Of a stretch of 64,000 nt of DNA, positions 47,901 through 58,539 are shown in pieces. Each line of letters starts with the position of its first letter. The first letter of the stretch is position 1. This DNA is from Nymphaea colorata. Taxonomy: Eukaryota; Streptophyta; Magnoliopsida; Nymphaeales; Nymphaeaceae. The notes beneath the pieces were generated by a model. It was not told where the DNA came from. It made no database searches and saw nothing but the letters and a program-made list of their open reading frames with translations. The DNA is taken from NCBI RefSeq assembly GCF_008831285.2, contig NC_045151.1, forward strand, positions 174,544 through 238,543, written 5' to 3'. Both the position numbers and the translations under genes were made by a program.

Positions 47901-49050
47901 ATGTAACCTATTTATACATTAAGAAAACATGTATTTTATTGTAGATTTTAAGCTAATTATTTTGGCAAATTTGAACTGATTTTCACTGGCTTCCACAAGG
48001 ATGTGTTGGTCACTAATTCTATCAGTGTTTCATGCTTTTGTTTGATAAAATATGATATGTAAGCGTTCAAGAACTGGGGGGTTTGTTGTCAATAATTTGA
48101 TAGTCGAGTTAGAACCAAGAATCAAATAAAATGAATGACAATTTGATCAACATTTGAGCAAAGACACAACACTCTTTGTAGGTCATTTTTTTTTAAAACA
48201 AGATACTTTTCTTCAATTTATTCACATTTGTTTCTTGTTATTTTCACCGTTGTTGTCCCATTTTAGTTAGACTACTTGTTGGTCGGGCACAAACTCATGT
48301 TGAATGGCTGGTGGGAGAAAAGATTGGAAGTGTGCCTTTGCAGCTAAAAAGAGTAACTTTAAGCTATTTAATTGCTTATTCTAGCAGTTTGCAGAAATGT
48401 TTATTTTATTGTTTGTATTAGATTGTAGTACAAAGGTGTGTATTTAAATGCAGCTTCCACATAAACTTCCAAAGCACATAGTCTGCAACTATGTTATTAT
48501 AATCAATTTCATAATCAAATCTATCAGCTACCAAATTGGGGTAAACTGAAAGGGAATAATTTAATAAGAATTTGGTACAAATTGATAAAAAATCATTACA
48601 TACATATATTTATCATCAACATAAAAATTAAAAAAGGAAAACTTGAGAAACTCAAATAATCATAATAATTACAAATAGTAATAGACAAATAAATCAATAA
48701 ACAATGACACATTGCACGATTAAAAAAGCCATGAAATCAAAGCGATTGCCATAAGCTATGACCAATGATTAACACAAACTGAATATGTTTTTTACTTGTA
48801 TTTTTATTTTACGTACTTATTATTTTAGCAGTTATTTTTATAAAGATTATGAACTTTGTAATTTTGGTCTTGATGCTTACGCTTCACTAAGATTCAGTTT
48901 GCCTTGCCTCGCTTCACTATGTTAGTGCTTTGCTTCACATCATCACATTTAACAACATCAGAAATAACTTTAATTTTGACTAAAACATGAATACCCTTCA
49001 GCTGTCATCCTTCGTGAAGTACAAATATTTGAACCAATAAAGAATCATGT
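44935..49050. repeat. Tandem array of ~1.06-1.2-kb units (about 3.5 copies)
   Basis: Anchor phrases repeat in order. GCTTATTCTAGC.GTTTGCA occurs near 44948, 46124, 47319 and 48374; ATGAATACTTTTCAGGTGTC near 45545, 46718, 47777 and 48987. Periods are about 1055-1210 bp. Each unit also contains a shared TTAGACCACTTGTTCG exon-like block and CCAAAGCACATAGTCTGCAA. The last unit is the one also found at 1-1140 of this window. Divergence between units is considerable, so the array is old. Confidence 0.8.
45168..45190. repeat. (AT)n microsatellite
   Basis: A short AT run lies in the first tandem unit; the other units lack it. Confidence 0.9.
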
Positions 49051-52000
49051 TTTTAGATCAGGGTGTACTAATTTAGAGCGGCAGAAATATAATTTTTCAA
49101 AACTTTTACATAGGCTAATTGATTTTTTTAAAAAATACATGTAAAAGTTTCGTTTTTGAAATTTTGATGGTGGGGCAAGGCCCTTGCTGCCCCCCTGGCA
49201 GCATCTGATGTCAACATTAATATAGAACCTGAAATATTCATGTTTGTTATCAAATACATCAAGAGACAAAATTTTCACTTATATATAGAGCCCCCAAATT
49301 TTAGTTCTAGAATTCCACATCCAAGTTTTCAAGCAAAGTTCAATATAAGGGGCCTTTCCAACAATTCTACTCTCTCAATAAAACCCCAAATTTAAATTAG
49401 AAAAATTTGAATATAGAGATTTTCTCTTTTGGAAGGTATATCGTTAGCCCTAAATTTGGGTGAAATTCAATGCCAACATTAATATTCAACCGTAATTTTT
49501 ATCCTTTCCATCAGCTGCATCAAGACATGAGGTTTTTCTATTTATACATATAGATTTCAAATCTGAATAATTTGCTACCTTAATGCCAGCACTGTATCTC
49601 TCATTGTATGTGTCTATGACATTCTGGTTTTCAAACGATATATGTGGGGGGGGGGGGGGGGGTCTTTTCGCCAACTGTATTCTCTCAAATAAAGCACAAG
49701 TTAGGAAAACAGAGATACAAATACTTGAACTTTGGAAGGTACATTTGGTAATACTAAATGTTAGGCGTCATATGAGGCAACTAGTAATATTAAAATAGAA
49801 AATTATCATCATTGTCATTGATACATTGAGACAAGCTTTTTTACTTACATAATAGTATGTTGCCTTAAACGTTATTCTGTAGGATCTTTCTTTCTCACGC
49901 ACATTTTTTATTTAAATTTGTTCGTTGAAGGATAAATCTGGGGGTCCTTGGGTGACCTCGAGTTCTATCAATAACAGGCACACAGATGCTGTAGATGATT
50001 AAACTACTCCTTTCACTTGTTTATCTTTAAAAATTTATGTTATATGATATATGGTTCATGACTTCTACTTGAATTTTTTTTTCTTTCTAAATTTTAGTTA
50101 TGCACTTTCTTGCTACTAGATTTGAGTGTAAATCTTGCTTTTCCTTTTTGGATTTAAGCTACAATATGTGATATGCCATATAGTTAGTGGCTTTCCTTTT
50201 GATTTGTATTTCTATCCTTGTGAATAGTTATGTACTTCTTCGTTATTGCATTCATTTATGTATGGCTTATAATAGACAACTATTACCTTGATTGGGATGA
50301 ATGTGGCGAAATTTCTCAGAATATGTGCTTTATGAACATGTATATTGGACAATCGGGGTTTAGAGCTTGGCAATTTTTATCTGGTAAAACAAAGCTGCAA
50401 AAAGAGCATATACCAGCCTGGTATCCCACTGGGTAAGACGGTAGAATAGAGGAAGAAATTGAACAAAGAGAGAAACAGCGATAGAGAAGGGGAGAGAGAT
50501 AGAGATTTTTTTTCCTGTTTTTGGTGTGGAAAGATATAATAAGGTTGCCCATTGTTGAGGAAATTATAAAGCAGAGTTTGGTTGGTTTCGTTTGGAAGCT
50601 TTAGCTATACTCAAAAAATAAAAAATAAATAAATAAATAAGAATAAAAAAAGACAAGAAAAACGAAGTCTATAGTTAGAAATTCCATCTTAAGTCCTGCT
50701 TATTTAATGTAAGGGTTCTACCAACTAGCGAGAAATATCTCGACACGTCCAGTACAATACAATAGCTCCACTCATCTAAGAGATTGAATTTGGCGCACGC
50801 CTCTGCGAACATATGCACCAAAGGAGGAGGTGAGGTACTTTAAAAATTTTTTATGGACATTTTAAACTTTTTCACTTTTTTTTACAATTTTCTTTTTACC
50901 TTTATAAAAAGTTTCTTCTTTTTTAATGGGAGGGTATTTTGGTCACTACATACCCATGTTCCCATTTTTTTGTGCACAAGGGTGTACACATAACCAGCTT
51001 TGAATGCCACTCTTCTTTTCCCTTTGCAGCAAAGACTGAAAGTTAGTTATACAACTAAAACTTTTAACTCTTTCTACCTTTATCAATTACCAATCTCATT
51101 CTAGGAACTAAAGGCGAAAGACACCCTTGTAAATGACCTCAACTCTCTCAAAAGCTACCCTCTGCCACCACCCTTGACCTCAAGGTTGTGTTTGGTTTCC
51201 CAATTCCCACCTGAACTTGGTTACTTTGTTCACAATAAAACGTGAACAAAGTCGAGATTCAATGTCTCGCCAAAACAATACCCATTAAGAATTTTGCCAA
51301 CAAAAAGACCAGATGTTTGATGGTTGATAAATATAAAAATTATAAGAGTTTTAGTTGTATCAGCAACTTTAGACTTGCTGCAAAAGACAAGCGAGAATTG
51401 GCTGCCATAATGACTTCTCAGGTGACGTCCATAAATAAGTATATAGATCAGCTGAGCTATTGGTCTACTGGACGTGTCTTATGAAATCTTCAACAACAAT
51501 TAACACATTATGTATTCAAGATATTCCTACTTAGTTGGTAGGATTTCTTTCTTTTTAGGTGGGAGGAGGTGTATTTCATCCTACAATCCAAAAAAGAGCA
51601 GAAGCTCCCACCCTAACCCTCATCCCCTTAAGGTACATGACTTATTTTTGGTGCCTCGGGTGCCAGCTCCACGGTACTTCAATTTGCACATCAGTGACCA
51701 TTCCCTCATTCCCCCACCATTGTACAACATAAAGAGTTGATGCCCTAGAGATTCACCGATATGTGTGCTTTTTTTTTTTTTCCTTTTGTGATTCCAGTTG
51801 TAGACTTTCTTGCTATTAGATTTAAGTTTACATTTCATGACCTTTATTTTTCTATGCAGTTTTATCCATGTGAATTGTTATGCACCTATTTCTTATGCAT
51901 GACTTATAGTAAACAGCTAAGGTCTTATTAAATTGAGATTGTCTTGTATTTGTTGCTAAAAGTTTATTTAGGCCATGTTAGAATATTATTGCATTGGGAT

Positions 52001-52640
52001 GACAATTCAAATTTTAGCAGCATTCCGATTTGCAGCAAAAAAATTTACCCTAAAAGATTTTTTTTTTTGGGTAGGAAGCGTCCTCTACCCTTACTTCATT
52101 TGGTGGAGTAAGTGAAGATTTTTTTCCAAAATAAAGCCTTTTTAGTCTAGTCTGCCCTAATACTGTCAACAAGGTTGCATCCTTTATGATAGGATATGTA
52201 CATATAACTAATGAAAAATTAATTAAATAGAGAATGAATGTAACTTGTGAAAAGAGAAAACCAAAGAAGAAAAGTCACTATTGGCCCTCTAGGTGTGCAC
52301 TAGCAAAAGAGTGTTGTAGGATTCGCACTCTGACGGTCATGGCCTTTGGACTAAAAACCGAATGCTCCCTTTTCCTCTTCCTCTTCACCATCATATTATA
52401 AGGTTGATTTCCTGTAACTACCAAAGATCAACAACGCCAGATGCTATGCAAGCTTTTCTTCATTCATTCTCGCAACACCAAAAGTTTTGTTTAGCTTTGT
52501 GGTGATGTCCTTTGCCATTATAAGAGAATAGGGTCGTCTCCAGGATTTTTTAGCCATCAGAAACTTGCTTTGGTGACACAAATTTGGTGTGAGCAATGTA
52601 CATAATTTTAAAGTCATAACCATGTGATGTTGAAACATTA
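47898..52640. repeat. Large dispersed repeat, copy 2
   Basis: This is the direct counterpart of 1-5145. It contains the same exon-like block near 48266, the C-rich phrase near 49180, the block reading GQSGFRAWQFLSGKTKLQK at about 50345-50436, and KDKRELAAIMTSQVTSI near 51385. It keeps about 440 bp (49820-50260) missing from copy 1. Unlike copy 1 it does not end in choline kinase but continues into an inverted repeat. Open frames in it are short; those two protein-like blocks are shared by both copies but unrecognised. Confidence 0.75.
49645..49662. repeat. Long G run
   Basis: About 18 consecutive G on the plus strand, where copy 1 (near 1760) has a mixed TG/G run. Such runs are unstable and may be mis-sized in the assembly. 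Confidence 0.85.
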
Positions 52641-53286
52641 TAATGGGAGTTTGATAGGCTGGTGTAGGTAGTGGCCCACCCCAGCTAACAAGTAGCTCCG
52701 CTACTGCTTCATACCCCTACCTAATCTTGAAGCGATCCCATAGTTCCTTTCTTTTTTCAATCATCCCAACTTCTCCATTCTCTTCAAGATTGCCCACACC
52801 AAATTTGTCACCAATACATTCCAGTACCCCATGGCTAAAAAATTCTAGATCAGCCACTGATGTGAAGTGGACCCTATTCTCTTTTAGGACATGCCACATA
52901 GCTAGACAAAACTTTTGGTGTTGTGAGAATGAAGTAAGAAAAGCTTGCGTAGCTTCTGGTGTTGTTGATCTTTGGTAGTTACAAGAAATCAAACTTATAA
53001 TAGTGAAGAGCAGGAGGAAAAGGGAGCTTTCGGTTTTTAGTGCAGAGGCCATGCCCGTCAGAGTGAAAAATCCTACACTCGTTTTTCTTCTTTGGTTTTC
53101 TTTTTTCACAAATAACAGTCATTCTTTATTTAATTTTGCATTAGTTATATGTACATGTCCTATCATAAAGAATGGCAACCTCGTTGACAGTATTAGGGCA
53201 GATAAGACTAAGAACGCTCTATGTTGGGAAAAACTCTGCCCTTACTCCACTACCAAATGACCTAAGGGATAGAAGACGCTCCTACC
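52071..53286. repeat. Inverted repeat with ~500-bp arms
   Basis: The left arm (52071-52597) starts GGTAGGAAGCGTCC; the right arm (about 52788-53286) ends as its reverse complement (GACGCTCCTACC). Shared internal phrases include GGATATGTACATATAACTAATG, AAACCAAAGAAGAAAA and CTAAAAACCGAATGCTCCC, with moderate divergence and small indels. The spacer is about 190 bp. The left arm belongs to large repeat copy 2, so the right arm is an inverted extra copy of its end. Confidence 0.8.
52717..53052 (-). CDS. Possible small secreted protein (hypothetical)
   Basis: From an ATG at 53052 (minus) the frame reads MASALKTESSLFLLLFTI, a plausible signal peptide, then SCNYQRSTTPEATQAFLTSF and CLAMWHVLKENRVHFTSVAD, to a stop near 52717, about 111 aa. 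The matching places in the left arm (52340) and in copy 1 (5023) keep the signal-like start but meet a stop after about 18 residues, so this is the only open copy. No known family is recognised, and conservation of the start in all copies could simply reflect repeat homology. Confidence 0.25.
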   Translation of the reverse strand: MASALKTESSLFLLLFTIISLISCNYQRSTTPEATQAFLTSFSQHQKFCLAMWHVLKENRVHFTSVADLEFFSHGVLECIGDKFGVGNLEENGEVGMIEKRKELWDRFKIR

Positions 53287-54157
53287 AAAAAATATATCTG
53301 CTGTTAAGGCAATTTTTTCTTTTTCCATTCTTTTTTCTTATTTTTTTTGTAGGAAGTGGCGATGATGCAGTGTCACTGATAATGCTTTACCCACCCAGCC
53401 ATCTACTGTAGATATTGAAGCTTAAGTTTTTTAATTTGGCCAGACCCATCGCTCATCTTGGCCCAACCCACCACTTGTCTTGGCCCGACCCACTGTTCGC
53501 CTGTCCCACCCTCTATCTCTCACTCGCTCCTTCCCTCTTAGGCCCTACCCTATTCTGCCCCTCTCTTCCCTCCCTCCCTCTCTGACCCAACCCTATTTTC
53601 CCCCTTTCTCTGGCTCGCTCCCATGCCTCTCTGGCCCACAGCGCAGGCGAGCGCCGGCCCCGCCCTCTCACTCGCTCAATCCCTCCCTTCCTGCCCTGGC
53701 CCACAACCACAGCAAAGGGCCCTCTCTCTCGCACCCTCTCTTTTGCTCGCTCCCTCCCTAGCCCACAGCACAGCAGCGTCTGTTAATCTTCTGAACGAGC
53801 TGGTTACTCCTTGTATGGGCTTCTTGGTGCGAGGCTGTTTTTGCTTATGGACTTGTCATTGGTGTCGATTGTCAATGTCTTTGAAGATTTCTTAACTTCT
53901 ATGCTTGGTAATTTTGGTTTTCTGATCTGCTGCCGGTGGGCACGAGAGCTTAGGAGTTCAAGAGTTTGGGCTCCGTTGGTTGCAGTTTGAGACTCTGATT
54001 GTTGATTGAACTGCAAATTTAATCTACTGAGGTTTTGATTTTGACATGTATTAGTTTAGATTGTTAATCCCTGACGACATGTTAGCTTTTCTGGGTAGGC
54101 GCGTGTTCTCAGTTTAGATTGCTTGTTACTCGAGGTGCTGGTTTTGACTTTTAGAAT
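53287..54157. other. Pyrimidine-rich stretch without recognisable gene
   Basis: 53440-53780 is strongly CT-rich with short repeated phrases (TTGGCCC.ACCCAC, GCTCGCTCCCT). Open frames there are a product of composition. AGAAT at 54153-54157 is the left flank of the long-LTR element. Confidence 0.4.
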
Positions 54158-54444
54158 TGTCCGCATCCCCAAAATTATTGGTTTTTGGAATGCTCCAAAA
54201 AAATGAGATTTGAAAATGAGAGAGAAAGGGACTCGCCTATTGGTATAAGGATTGACCATTCCAGGCACCTTTACCGAGGGTAATCAACCCAAGGGCTATG
54301 TTTATCCTCAATGCATTTTGTTTTAGCTTGAACATCTTTTTCATTCTACATGTAGTGTAATGTTTGAGAAAAAATGTTGAAAGTTTGATGTTTCAAATTT
54401 TTGAAAAGATTCTTAAAGAATTACTTGAGAATGTGAAACATTTT

Positions 54445-55132
54445 AGGGCCTGTTTGATGCAAATAGTTGAAATTTGTAATGTTGGATCAGGTGAAATTTT
54501 ACCCATGAAAAAGTCCGACCTGTGAGGTCAGACTTTTTAGAGGAGACAAAAAAAAAAGAGCTGTTAGGGCTCTCATTTTCCCCTCTCGTATGCCCATTTC
54601 CCCCTCTCGACCTGCATCTCTTCCTCCCTCGCAGTCAAGAACATCTCGACTCTCGTGGCAGTGTCGTGTTCATCGGCAGCATCCCTCTCTTGCGGCAGCG
54701 TCGTGTGGGCCAGAGCTGCTACCGTCGCCGCTCCTCCACTGGGCCACCATTCGCCATCGCCACATGTAAGGGTTTCGCTCTTGCTCTCACTGTCTCCCTT
54801 TCAGAAACGCCCAAAAAATGTGTCTCTGTCTTTCTCTCTTGCTCTCGTTGTCTCCCTTTCTCTCTTGCTCTTGCTGACACCTTCCTTTTTCTGTCTTTCT
54901 CTCTTGCTCTCGTTGTCTCCCTTTCTGCTATTGTTGATGCCTGGATAATCTCGGCAACATCCCTTTTCACCGGCAGTGAAGAAGACTTCTCCAGGTCCTT
55001 TCTGCCTCTCTTTCTCTTTCATCCTCTCTCTCTATTCACAATAAATGGAATGGCTTGTTTGGATTTCGTGAAAATCTGCGTGTTCTGTCTTCATTTTGCT
55101 GTTTGGATTTCGTGGTGTTCCATTTCGTTTTA
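54445..55132. mobile_element. 688-bp insertion in LTR B
   Basis: Copy C lacks this sequence (continuity at 62417). It starts AGGGCCTGTTTGATGC, like many plant DNA-element ends, but no inverted partner was found at the right end. It is flanked by 47-bp direct copies of LTR sequence that differ at about seven positions. The interior is CT-rich with ~70-bp tandem units (TCTGTCTTTCTCTCTTGCTC) near 54825-54925. Its origin is unclear: an insertion with filler DNA or a truncated element. Confidence 0.5.
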
Positions 55133-55746
55133 ACTTTTGAAAAGGTTCTTGAAGAGTTGCTTGAAAATGTGAAACATTTTGATGAAAACTAGAGTTGGGA
55201 AATCTTTTAAATATCATTTGAAAAGTTTAGGGAATCACTTTCAAGTCATTTTAGTATTCTCTTAAGACTTTAATAGGCTTGAGATTTTGCTCTAATTCAG
55301 TTACCACCTAGTTAGTGATCCACCTCATCTTGCTTAAATTCTTTTAGAGATGTGTTTGTGCTCATCTGTGATATTGAGTGAGTGAAAATGAATGGATGCA
55401 TTGATCCCATATGATTGAAAGAAAAAATCATTCATTCCAACCAAAACATTCATCTAAATACATTCCTACCATAACATACATCTAAGTTTTTTGTTTTTGT
55501 AAATATCATATATATGAAGGAAAAGTTTTTGAAAATGGATTGGGATTGTAGACCATCAAGCATGAATCTAATATTGGGTCATTACTTGGTTTGTGGTATT
55601 GATGAAGTCGACAAATGAAAAATTAAAATCTTAAATGGTAAGATATTGAAAGAATAGAAAAGATGAAGGACTACATCTCAAGAGGGATATAGGGAAAGAA
55701 AAACATCTTGAAAATCATAAAATCACATGTTTTGAGAAAGAAAGCT

Positions 55747-55861
55747 ATGTATTTATATATATATATATATATATGAAAGCTTATGAAAATGATGTTTATA
55801 TCAAGTAGAGAAGAAGAGATCATTTTAGAAAAAGGAAGAGAAATTTTAAAATGGAATACAC

Positions 55862-55902
<41 letters not shown>

Positions 55903-55905
55903 CGT
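55747..55905. repeat. (AT)n runs in LTR B
   Basis: Two AT runs (about 55755-55774 and 55863-55893) stand where LTR A has mixed TACGTATA sequence and LTR C has one very long run. Confidence 0.9.
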
Positions 55906-57160
55906 ATACGAGAGTTTATAAAAGTATGTTAAATCATAGAAAGAGAAACAACAAAGAAAGATATTCATGTGCATACATACATATATAACATGTATATACG
56001 CATACGTTTTCATGAATATGAAAATCAAGGAATGATTTGAAAATAGTCGACTTCAAATTTTGATATAGGCCGAAAGGGAGCTTGGACTCATGCAAGAGCC
56101 TGAGCAAAGTATCCAAGGCCGCATTAGAGAGATTTCTTTTGAAAATATTTTGGAAAATATGATTTATATAAAAACATAGAAGTTTAAGTTTTAGTTTCCC
56201 ACAAGGGATATACTTCTTCCACAGTTGGGTATGAAAGAAAACAAATCATACAATAAGATACTCATTAGGGATCCTAATGGGATGATTAAAAGGAAACTAA
56301 CGCCAAATGTCATGCAAATGCGTACTAGCATGTACATATTCGTGAAGGTTTCCTCGGGTTGGACAAGTCTCAAACTCAAAAATCAATATGAAGATAAAGA
56401 ATCCCCAAATCATACTCTCATTCTCATCAGACATTTACATATAAATGGAAAACCAAGCAACTATGCATGGATAATATATAGACAATATTCAAGGAAGGTA
56501 AGAGAGAGAGAGAGAGAGAGATGGAAAGAAAAAGATACAACTAGGAGGGAGGGCATTAAGTAACTATGAAATGAAAGATCATCTCATCTTTCCATGCTTC
56601 TGGTGCACTTGAGCACAACCTCTTGTCTCTAAAAAAAGAGATTGAGTGATATATCCTTTGGCCATAAGGAGACGAAGATGAGAAGAAAATGAGGAAAGCA
56701 AAAGAAGTTTATATTCAAGAAAGGAAAGAGCAACAACAACAAGGTTATATTTGAGAAAATAAATGACATTATTTAATCGTAGAATGAAAGATTATCTCAT
56801 CTTCTCATGCTCGTGGTGCTCTCAAGTATAGTCTCTTGACTCTAAAATAGAGAGTGAGAGCTATCTCATATGACCATGGGGAGATGAAGAAGAGAGGAAT
56901 GAAAATAAACAATGTAGTGAGGTTTGGATTACATACCTTTAAATGAGAAAGGTTAGAGAAAATGAACACCTTAGCTTAAAGATCCCCTTTCGTGAAGCTC
57001 CAAGGTGATGCCTCCAAGAGGGTTATGGCTTGCTCCAAGTTGGAGAGAAGAGGAAAAGGGAGAGAGAAAGAGAGCTCAAGAGAAACTTTAAGTCTTCAAG
57101 TGAGAATACACTAGAGTTTCTTCGAAGACCAACCTTACCCAAAAGGGTGGAAGTGAGAGG

Positions 57161-57168
57161 TATTTATA
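57161..57168 (-). promoter_or_regulatory. Candidate LTR TATA box, copy 1
   Basis: TATAAATA on the minus strand, in the same context as 9815-9822 (followed by a purine/pyrimidine-biased GC-rich phrase). Confidence 0.45.
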
Positions 57169-57204
57169 GAGGATTTTGGATCCAAAATCTAAAATTCATT
57201 TTTT

Positions 57205-57480
57205 TTTTGTAAAAGACCAAAATCACCCTCTAAAATGAGGTTCTTTGTAAAAAAAGAGGGGCAAATGGGTCTTGTTTACCAAAAGACCAAAATTACCCTC
57301 TAAAAGGAGGTTCTTTGTCAAAAAGAGTCTTGTTTATCAAAAAGACCAAAATTGCCCTCTAAAAGGAGGTTTTTTATCAAAAAAGAAAAGGCAAATGGGT
57401 CTTGTTTACCAAAAAGACCAAAATCGCCCTCTAAAAGGAGGCCTTTTTGTTAAAAGGAAGGACAAATGGGTCTTAAATGC
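57205..57480. repeat. ~62-bp minisatellite, array 1
   Basis: Four to five units contain AAAAGACCAAAATTACCCTC, TAAAAGGAGGTTCTTTGT and GGCAAATGGGTCTTGTTTAC. Short open frames across it are a by-product. Confidence 0.85.
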
Positions 57481-57995
57481 TTGATTTGGATTTGAACCTG
57501 GGTTTTTGGACCTAATTTGGATTTGGATTATGGCTTTGGACCAATTTAGATCCAAAAATTGGGTTTTCTATTTTTAATAAAAGAAACATTCTTTTTGATA
57601 AAAAAAAGAGAATGAAAGGTTATCTCATCTTCTCATGCTCGCGGTGCTCTCGAGTATAGTCTCTTGACTCTAAAATAGAGAGTGAGAGCTATCTCATATG
57701 ACCATGGGGAGATGAAGAAGAGAGGAAAGAAAATAAACAATGTAGTGAGGTTTGGATTACATACCTTTAAATGAGAAAGGCTTAGAGAAAATGAACACCT
57801 TAGCTTAAAGATCCCCTTGAGTGAAGCTCCAAGGTGATGCCTCCAAGAGGGTTATGGCTTGCTCCAAGTTGGAGAGAAATGAAAAGAAAAAGAGGGAGGG
57901 AGAGAGAGCTCAAGAGAAACTCTAAGTCTTCAAGTAAGAATACACTAGAGTTTCTCCTAAGAACCAATCTTACCCAAAAGGGGAGAAGTGGGGGG

Positions 57996-58003
57996 TATTT
58001 ATA
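57996..58003 (-). promoter_or_regulatory. Candidate LTR TATA box, copy 2
   Basis: TATAAATACCCCC on the minus strand, brought into duplicate by the 828-bp repeat. LTR B may thus carry two core promoters. Confidence 0.45.
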
Positions 58004-58039
58004 GAGGATTTTGGCGCCAAAACCTAAAAGTTGAATTTT

Positions 58040-58400
58040 TTTTGTAAAGGACCAAAATCACACTCTAAAAGGAGGTTTTTGTCAAAAAGGATGGGAAAAT
58101 GAGTCTTGTTTACCAAAAAGAACCAAAATTACCCTCTAAAAGGAGGTTCTTTATAAAAAAAAATGAAGGGCAATTGTGTCTTGTTTACCAAAAAGACTAA
58201 AATTACCCTGTAAAAGGAGGTTCTTTGTCGAAAAGAATGGATAAATGGGTCTTATTTACCAAAAAGACCAAAATTACCCTCTAAAATGAAGTTCTTTGTA
58301 AAAAAGGAGGGGCAAATGGGTCTTGATTACCAAAAAGACCAAAATCACCCTCTAAAAGAGGCCTTTTTGTTAGAAGGAAAGACAAATAGGTCTCAAATGC
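58040..58400. repeat. ~62-bp minisatellite, array 2
   Basis: The same unit as at 57205-57480, here five to six copies, so the two halves of the 828-bp duplication now differ in copy number. Confidence 0.85.
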
Positions 58401-58539
58401 TTGATTTGGATTTGAACTTAGGTTTTGTACCTAATTTTGATTTGTATTGTGGCTTTGGACCAAATTAGATCCAAAAATTGGGTTTTGTGTTTTTAATAAA
58501 AGAGGGCATTTTTTTTTGGAAAAATTTGGGGTGATTATA

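Larger units (their letters stand above)
56782..58510. repeat. 828-bp tandem duplication in LTR B, including the TATA region
   Basis: GAATGAAAG.TTATCTCATCTT starts at 56782 and again at 57610. Both copies run through GAGTGAGAGCTATCTCATAT, the TATAAATA (minus) box and a ~62-bp minisatellite. A shorter, more diverged relative lies at 56571-56780. LTR A has only one version. Confidence 0.85.
54158..58539 (-). repeat. Long terminal repeat, copy B (4.4 kb, with insertion and duplication)
   Basis: The plus-strand start is TGTCCGCATCCCC, against TGTTTGCATCCCC in copy C; the minus-strand start is TATAATCACCCC, against TGTTATCACCC in copy A. It contains a 688-bp insertion (54445-55132) and an 828-bp duplication (56782-58510) that explain its extra length. 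Confidence 0.75.

Noticed and set aside
53480-53895. Open frames rich in Pro, Ser and Leu
   Set aside because: Direct result of pyrimidine-rich repeats.
54522-55133. 203-codon open frame in the LTR B insertion
   Set aside because: Composed largely of CT-rich tandem units; no domain; frame not supported by other copies.
57190-58400. CRISPR-like spacing of ~62-bp repeats
   Set aside because: Repeats are contiguous minisatellite units without unique spacers, in plant DNA.
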